Shown: piece after piece, positions 32,002 through 34,913 of the stretch
How positions within the stretch are numbered: the stretch's first letter is position 1
Layout of the letters: each line of letters opens with the position of its first letter
NCBI GenBank assembly: GCA_902551735.1
Contig: CACDEK010000005.1
Location: 1-34,913, forward strand
Source: an uncultured Pelagibacteraceae bacterium
GTDB lineage: Bacteria; Pseudomonadota; Alphaproteobacteria; Pelagibacterales; Pelagibacteraceae
Direction of reading: 5' to 3'
Length of the DNA: 34,913 nt
The notes under the pieces: model-generated
What the model saw: the letters and a program-made list of their open reading frames with translations, nothing else
Told to the model about the DNA's origin: nothing
Databases searched by the model: none
Made by a program: the position numbers and the translations under genes

Positions 32002-33290
32002 AAAATATAGTTGTTGTCGGTACTCAATGGGGAGATGAGGGAAAAGGAAAAATTGTTGACTGGCTATCAAGTGAGGCTGATGTTGTTATAAGATTTCAAG
32101 GTGGTCATAATGCAGGACATACACTTGTAATAGACGGAGTTACTTATAAACTAAGTTTGTTACCATCGGGAATAGTAAGAAAAAATAAAGTTTCTATAAT
32201 AGGTAATGGGGTTGTTGTTGATCCTTGGGCTTTAATAAATGAAATTAAAGAGTTAAAATCTAAAGGAGTGGAAATAAATAAAAAAAATTTTATTATTTCC
32301 GAAGCAGTTACTTTGATTTTGCCTTTTCATAAGGAATTGGATGAAATTAGAGAAGATGATAGTGGCAAAGAAAATATAGGAACCACTAGAAGAGGAATTG
32401 GTCCAGCATATGAAGATAAAATCGGAAGAAGGTCTATTAGATTAATGGATTTACTTAATTTGGATAATTTAGATAAAAAATTGGAAAAAATATTATTTCA
32501 TCACAATTCTATTAGAAAAGGTTTAGGAAAAAAAGTTTATAACATAGAGGGGCTTAAAGAAAAGTTGTTAAAAATAGTACCTGATTTAATTATTTATGCT
32601 CGACCAGTTTGGAAAGTAATAGATGAATATAAAAAACAAGGTAAAAAAATATTATTTGAAGGAGCACAAGGTATTTTGCTTGATGTAGATCATGGAACTT
32701 ATCCATTTGTAACATCTTCAAATACTGTAGCCTCAGCAGCAGCAACAGGAACTGGTTGTGGTCCAAATACAATTGATTATGTATTAGGTATTACAAAAGC
32801 ATATACAACTAGAGTAGGAAAAGGTCCTTTTCCAACAGAATTAAAGAGTGAAATTGGACAACATCTTGGAACCAAAGGTAAAGAATTTGGAACAGTTACT
32901 AGCAGAAAAAGAAGATGTGGCTGGTTCGATGGAGTACTTGTTAAGCAAGCAATAAAAATTTCAGGTATAAATGGTATTGCTTTAACAAAACTAGATGTTC
33001 TTGATGAATTAGAAGAAATAAAAATGTGTATTTCTTATAAGATAAATGGCAAACAAATTGATTATTTGCCTACAACTATTGAGGATCAAAAAAAAGTTGA
33101 ACCTATATATAAAACATTTAAAGGATGGAAATCATCTACAAATGGAATAAAAAAATTTAATGAACTTCCAAAAGAAGCTAAAATTTATGTTAAAGAATTA
33201 GAAAAATTTATAGAAACTAAAATTGCCAGTATTTCAACTAGTCCAGAAAGAAATGATACAATACTAATAAACAATCCATTTAATAATTAA
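31998..33290 (+). CDS. purA: Adenylosuccinate synthetase
   Basis: 430 residues, full length. GTP-binding and active-site motifs are intact: GTQWGDEGKGKIVDWL, RFQGGHNAGHTLV, TTRRGIGPAYEDK, EGAQGILLDVDHGTYPFVTSS, TRVGKGPFPTEL and RKRRCGWFDGVL. It forms adenylosuccinate from IMP and Asp with GTP. The ATG overlaps the end of thiD by 4 nt. Its TAA shares the palindromic TTAA with the stop of convergent rpoH. Confidence 0.98.
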   Translation: MKNIVVVGTQWGDEGKGKIVDWLSSEADVVIRFQGGHNAGHTLVIDGVTYKLSLLPSGIVRKNKVSIIGNGVVVDPWALINEIKELKSKGVEINKKNFIISEAVTLILPFHKELDEIREDDSGKENIGTTRRGIGPAYEDKIGRRSIRLMDLLNLDNLDKKLEKILFHHNSIRKGLGKKVYNIEGLKEKLLKIVPDLIIYARPVWKVIDEYKKQGKKILFEGAQGILLDVDHGTYPFVTSSNTVASAAATGTGCGPNTIDYVLGITKAYTTRVGKGPFPTELKSEIGQHLGTKGKEFGTVTSRKRRCGWFDGVLVKQAIKISGINGIALTKLDVLDELEEIKMCISYKINGKQIDYLPTTIEDQKKVEPIYKTFKGWKSSTNGIKKFNELPKEAKIYVKELEKFIETKIASISTSPERNDTILINNPFNN

Positions 33291-34180
33291 CTTGCCGGTA
33301 GCAGATTTCTCGATTTTGCAGCATTGATCATGTGCTTTTGAAGTTTTTCAAAAGCTTTATTTTCTATTTGTCTAATTCTTTCCCTGCTAATTTTATACTT
33401 TTTACTCAATTCCTCCAAAGTTATTGGGCCATCGCTGAGTCTTCTTGCAAACAATATTTCTCTTTCTCGATCATTTAGAATTTTAATTGAGTCTTTAAGA
33501 AGATCTTTTCTTTTGTTCATTTCTTCTTTTTGAACAAATTTTAGTTCTTGATCCATTTCTTTATCTACAAGCCAATCTTGCCATTCTTCACCATCTTCTC
33601 CAATAGGTGAATTTAAAGAATGTTCTTTACCTGCAAGTCTTCTATTCATTGATATAACTTCTTCCTCATTTACATCCAATTTTTCCGCAATTTCTGAAAC
33701 ATGTTCATTTCTTAAATCACCTTCAGATTTTGGAGCTATTTGGTTTTTTAATTTTTTTAAATTAAAAAATAATTTTTTTTGTGCAGTAGTTGTTCCTATT
33801 TTTACTAAACTCCAAGATCTTAATATATATTCTTGTATAGATGCTTTTATCCACCACATTGCATAAGTTGCCAATCTAAATCCTTTTTCTGGTTCAAATT
33901 TTTTAACAGCTTGCATTAATCCTATATTTCCCTCTGAAATCATATCGCTTACTGGAAGTCCGTAACCTTTATAACCCATTGCTATTTTAGCAACGAGTCT
34001 TAGGTGGCTAGTAACTAATTTTTCTGCTGATTTTAAATTTCCTGTAGTTTTCCAGTTTTTTGCTAGCATATATTCTTCTTCAGCGTCTAGCATTGGAAAT
34101 TTTTTTATTTGAACTAAATATTCAGATAGTCCACCCTCACTTGATGGTGTTGGTAAATTATAGTTTCTTGAATAACTCAT
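33287..34180 (-). CDS. rpoH: RNA polymerase sigma-32 factor
   Basis: 297 residues. Region 1.2/2.1 (LSEYLVQIKKFPMLDAEEEYMLA), region 2 core (VSDMISEGNIGLMQAVKKFEPEKGFRLATYAMWWIKASIQEYIL), and directly after it the RpoH box (QKKLFFNLKKLK), which separates heat-shock sigma factors from RpoD. Region 4 ends with the HTH LEELSKKYKISRERIRQIENKAFEKLQ. Directs heat-shock promoters. It is convergent with purA, overlapping by 4 nt, and lies downstream of rluD on the same strand (41-nt gap), an order common in alphaproteobacteria. Confidence 0.97.
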   Translation of the reverse strand: MSYSRNYNLPTPSSEGGLSEYLVQIKKFPMLDAEEEYMLAKNWKTTGNLKSAEKLVTSHLRLVAKIAMGYKGYGLPVSDMISEGNIGLMQAVKKFEPEKGFRLATYAMWWIKASIQEYILRSWSLVKIGTTTAQKKLFFNLKKLKNQIAPKSEGDLRNEHVSEIAEKLDVNEEEVISMNRRLAGKEHSLNSPIGEDGEEWQDWLVDKEMDQELKFVQKEEMNKRKDLLKDSIKILNDREREILFARRLSDGPITLEELSKKYKISRERIRQIENKAFEKLQKHMINAAKSRNLLPAS

Positions 34181-34221
34181 AGTGCTATTTATTTAATAAA
34201 TTTTTTTTTTATTACAATGAT

Positions 34222-34913
34222 TTATTTAATAGATTTTCTAAGCATTTTTAATATATTTTCAAGCTCTTGTGGCAAAATTGAGGAAAAACTTACCAGTTTT
34301 CCTGATGCAGGATGTTTAAATGCTATTAATTTTGCATGAAGAAACTGTCTATCTAAATCTAAAATTGATTTTTCGATTTTTTTATCGATATTTTTAAATT
34401 TTTTAAATTTTTTTTTATATTTTTTATCGCCCAAAATATTATTTCCTTTATGACTCATGTGAACTCTTATTTGATGAGTTCTACCAGTTTCTAACTTGCA
34501 TTCGACAAAACTAAAAGTAGGAATTTTGGAATTTTCAAAAACTTCAAGAGTTTTGTAATTTGTGATAGCCTTTTTTCCTTTTGATACACCGACTTCCATT
34601 AACTGTCTATTTTTAGAACTTCTTGTAATTAAAGTCTCAATTTTTCCAAATTGAGGTCTTAACTTACCCCATATTAGTAATTGATAAACCCTTCTTATTG
34701 TATGTTTATTAAATTGATCAGATAAATTATGATGAGCAAAGTTATTTTTAGCAATTACTACTAATCCAGATGTATCCTTATCTATCCTATGAACTATACC
34801 AGGTCTCAATTCGTCTCCAATTGAAGATAAATTTCCCTTACAATAATACATCAATGCATTAACAATTGTATTATCGTAATTACCTGGGCCAGGATGTATT
34901 GCTATTCCTGCTG
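34222..34913 (-). CDS. rluD: 23S rRNA pseudouridine synthase RluD, 5' end outside window
   Basis: The frame stays open to the window edge; the translation upstream of the track's Met reads AIHPGPGNYDNTIVNAL, a conserved RluA/RluD block, so the ATG at 34854 is internal. Then come ELRPGIVHRIDKDTSGLVVIAKN with the catalytic Asp, ITNYKTLEVF, VECKLETGRTHQIRVHMSHKG, GDKKY and FLHAKLIAFKHPASG. It isomerises uridines of helix 69 in 23S rRNA if it is RluD proper; the rpoH neighbour supports this. The N-terminal S4 domain would lie beyond the window. The C-terminal half has a Lys/Phe-rich insertion (KKYKKKFKKFKN). Confidence 0.9.
   Translation of the reverse strand, partial: AGIAIHPGPGNYDNTIVNALMYYCKGNLSSIGDELRPGIVHRIDKDTSGLVVIAKNNFAHHNLSDQFNKHTIRRVYQLLIWGKLRPQFGKIETLITRSSKNRQLMEVGVSKGKKAITNYKTLEVFENSKIPTFSFVECKLETGRTHQIRVHMSHKGNNILGDKKYKKKFKKFKNIDKKIEKSILDLDRQFLHAKLIAFKHPASGKLVSFSSILPQELENILKMLRKSIK

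Noticed and set aside
1-34913. CRISPR arrays, insertion sequences, integrase or prophage genes
   Set aside because: I saw no direct-repeat arrays, transposase motifs, terminal inverted repeats or phage structural genes; nearly every base belongs to a recognised gene.

Overview
The window is very AT-rich (roughly 70% by eye), almost fully coding, and has intergenic gaps of mostly 0-60 bp. Gene content and order are alphaproteobacterial: yebC-ruvC-tolQRAB-pal-cpoB-tilS-ftsH-folP-glmM, rpoH next to rluD, TrcR/DUF1013, ZapA with an upstream coiled-coil partner, and a three-gene pnt operon. With the low GC and extreme compaction this points to the SAR11 clade (Pelagibacterales). That assignment is inferred from composition, protein sequence and synteny; no database was searched.

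Region 1 (1-4531) is a surface-glycan block: the C-terminus of an SGNH hydrolase, a WecA/MraY-type sugar-1-phosphate transferase, two polyprenyl-phosphate sugar synthase-like GT2 enzymes, and a large multi-pass membrane protein on the opposite strand. It ends at a lone 5S rRNA gene (4551-4668). In cultured SAR11 genomes a large hypervariable region of surface-polysaccharide genes lies between the 16S-23S genes and the separate 5S gene, so this is probably the right edge of that island. An NAD-dependent sugar epimerase starts 12 nt after the 5S.

Region 2 (5605-9239, + strand) holds rpmJ (too short for the ORF track), the proton-translocating transhydrogenase pntAA-pntAB-pntB, and a transaldolase.

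Region 3 (9241-17491, all on the - strand) reads tkt-gap-pgk-fba-thiE-efp-suhB-rpmE-trcR-rpsU-tRNA-fMet. It combines central carbon metabolism with translation genes. The genes overlap or nearly abut, and the initiator tRNA begins 3 nt after the rpsU stop. The GAPDH carries residues typical of NADP-using enzymes.

Region 4 (17546-33290, + strand) holds the ZauP-like/ZapA division pair, 5-formyl-THF cyclo-ligase, a YmdB-type phosphoesterase, yebC, a RuvC-like resolvase without ruvAB beside it, the complete Tol-Pal envelope system with cpoB, tilS, ftsH, folP, glmM, thiD and purA. Region 5 (33287-34913, - strand) is rpoH and the 5'-truncated rluD.

I found no mobile element, CRISPR array, phage block or obviously new multi-gene system. 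No gene-free stretch exceeds about 115 bases. The points most worth checking are the GAPDH cofactor signature, the probable ATT start of rpsU, the 5S and fMet genes embedded between coding regions, the altered anticodon stem of the initiator tRNA, and the atypical RuvC.
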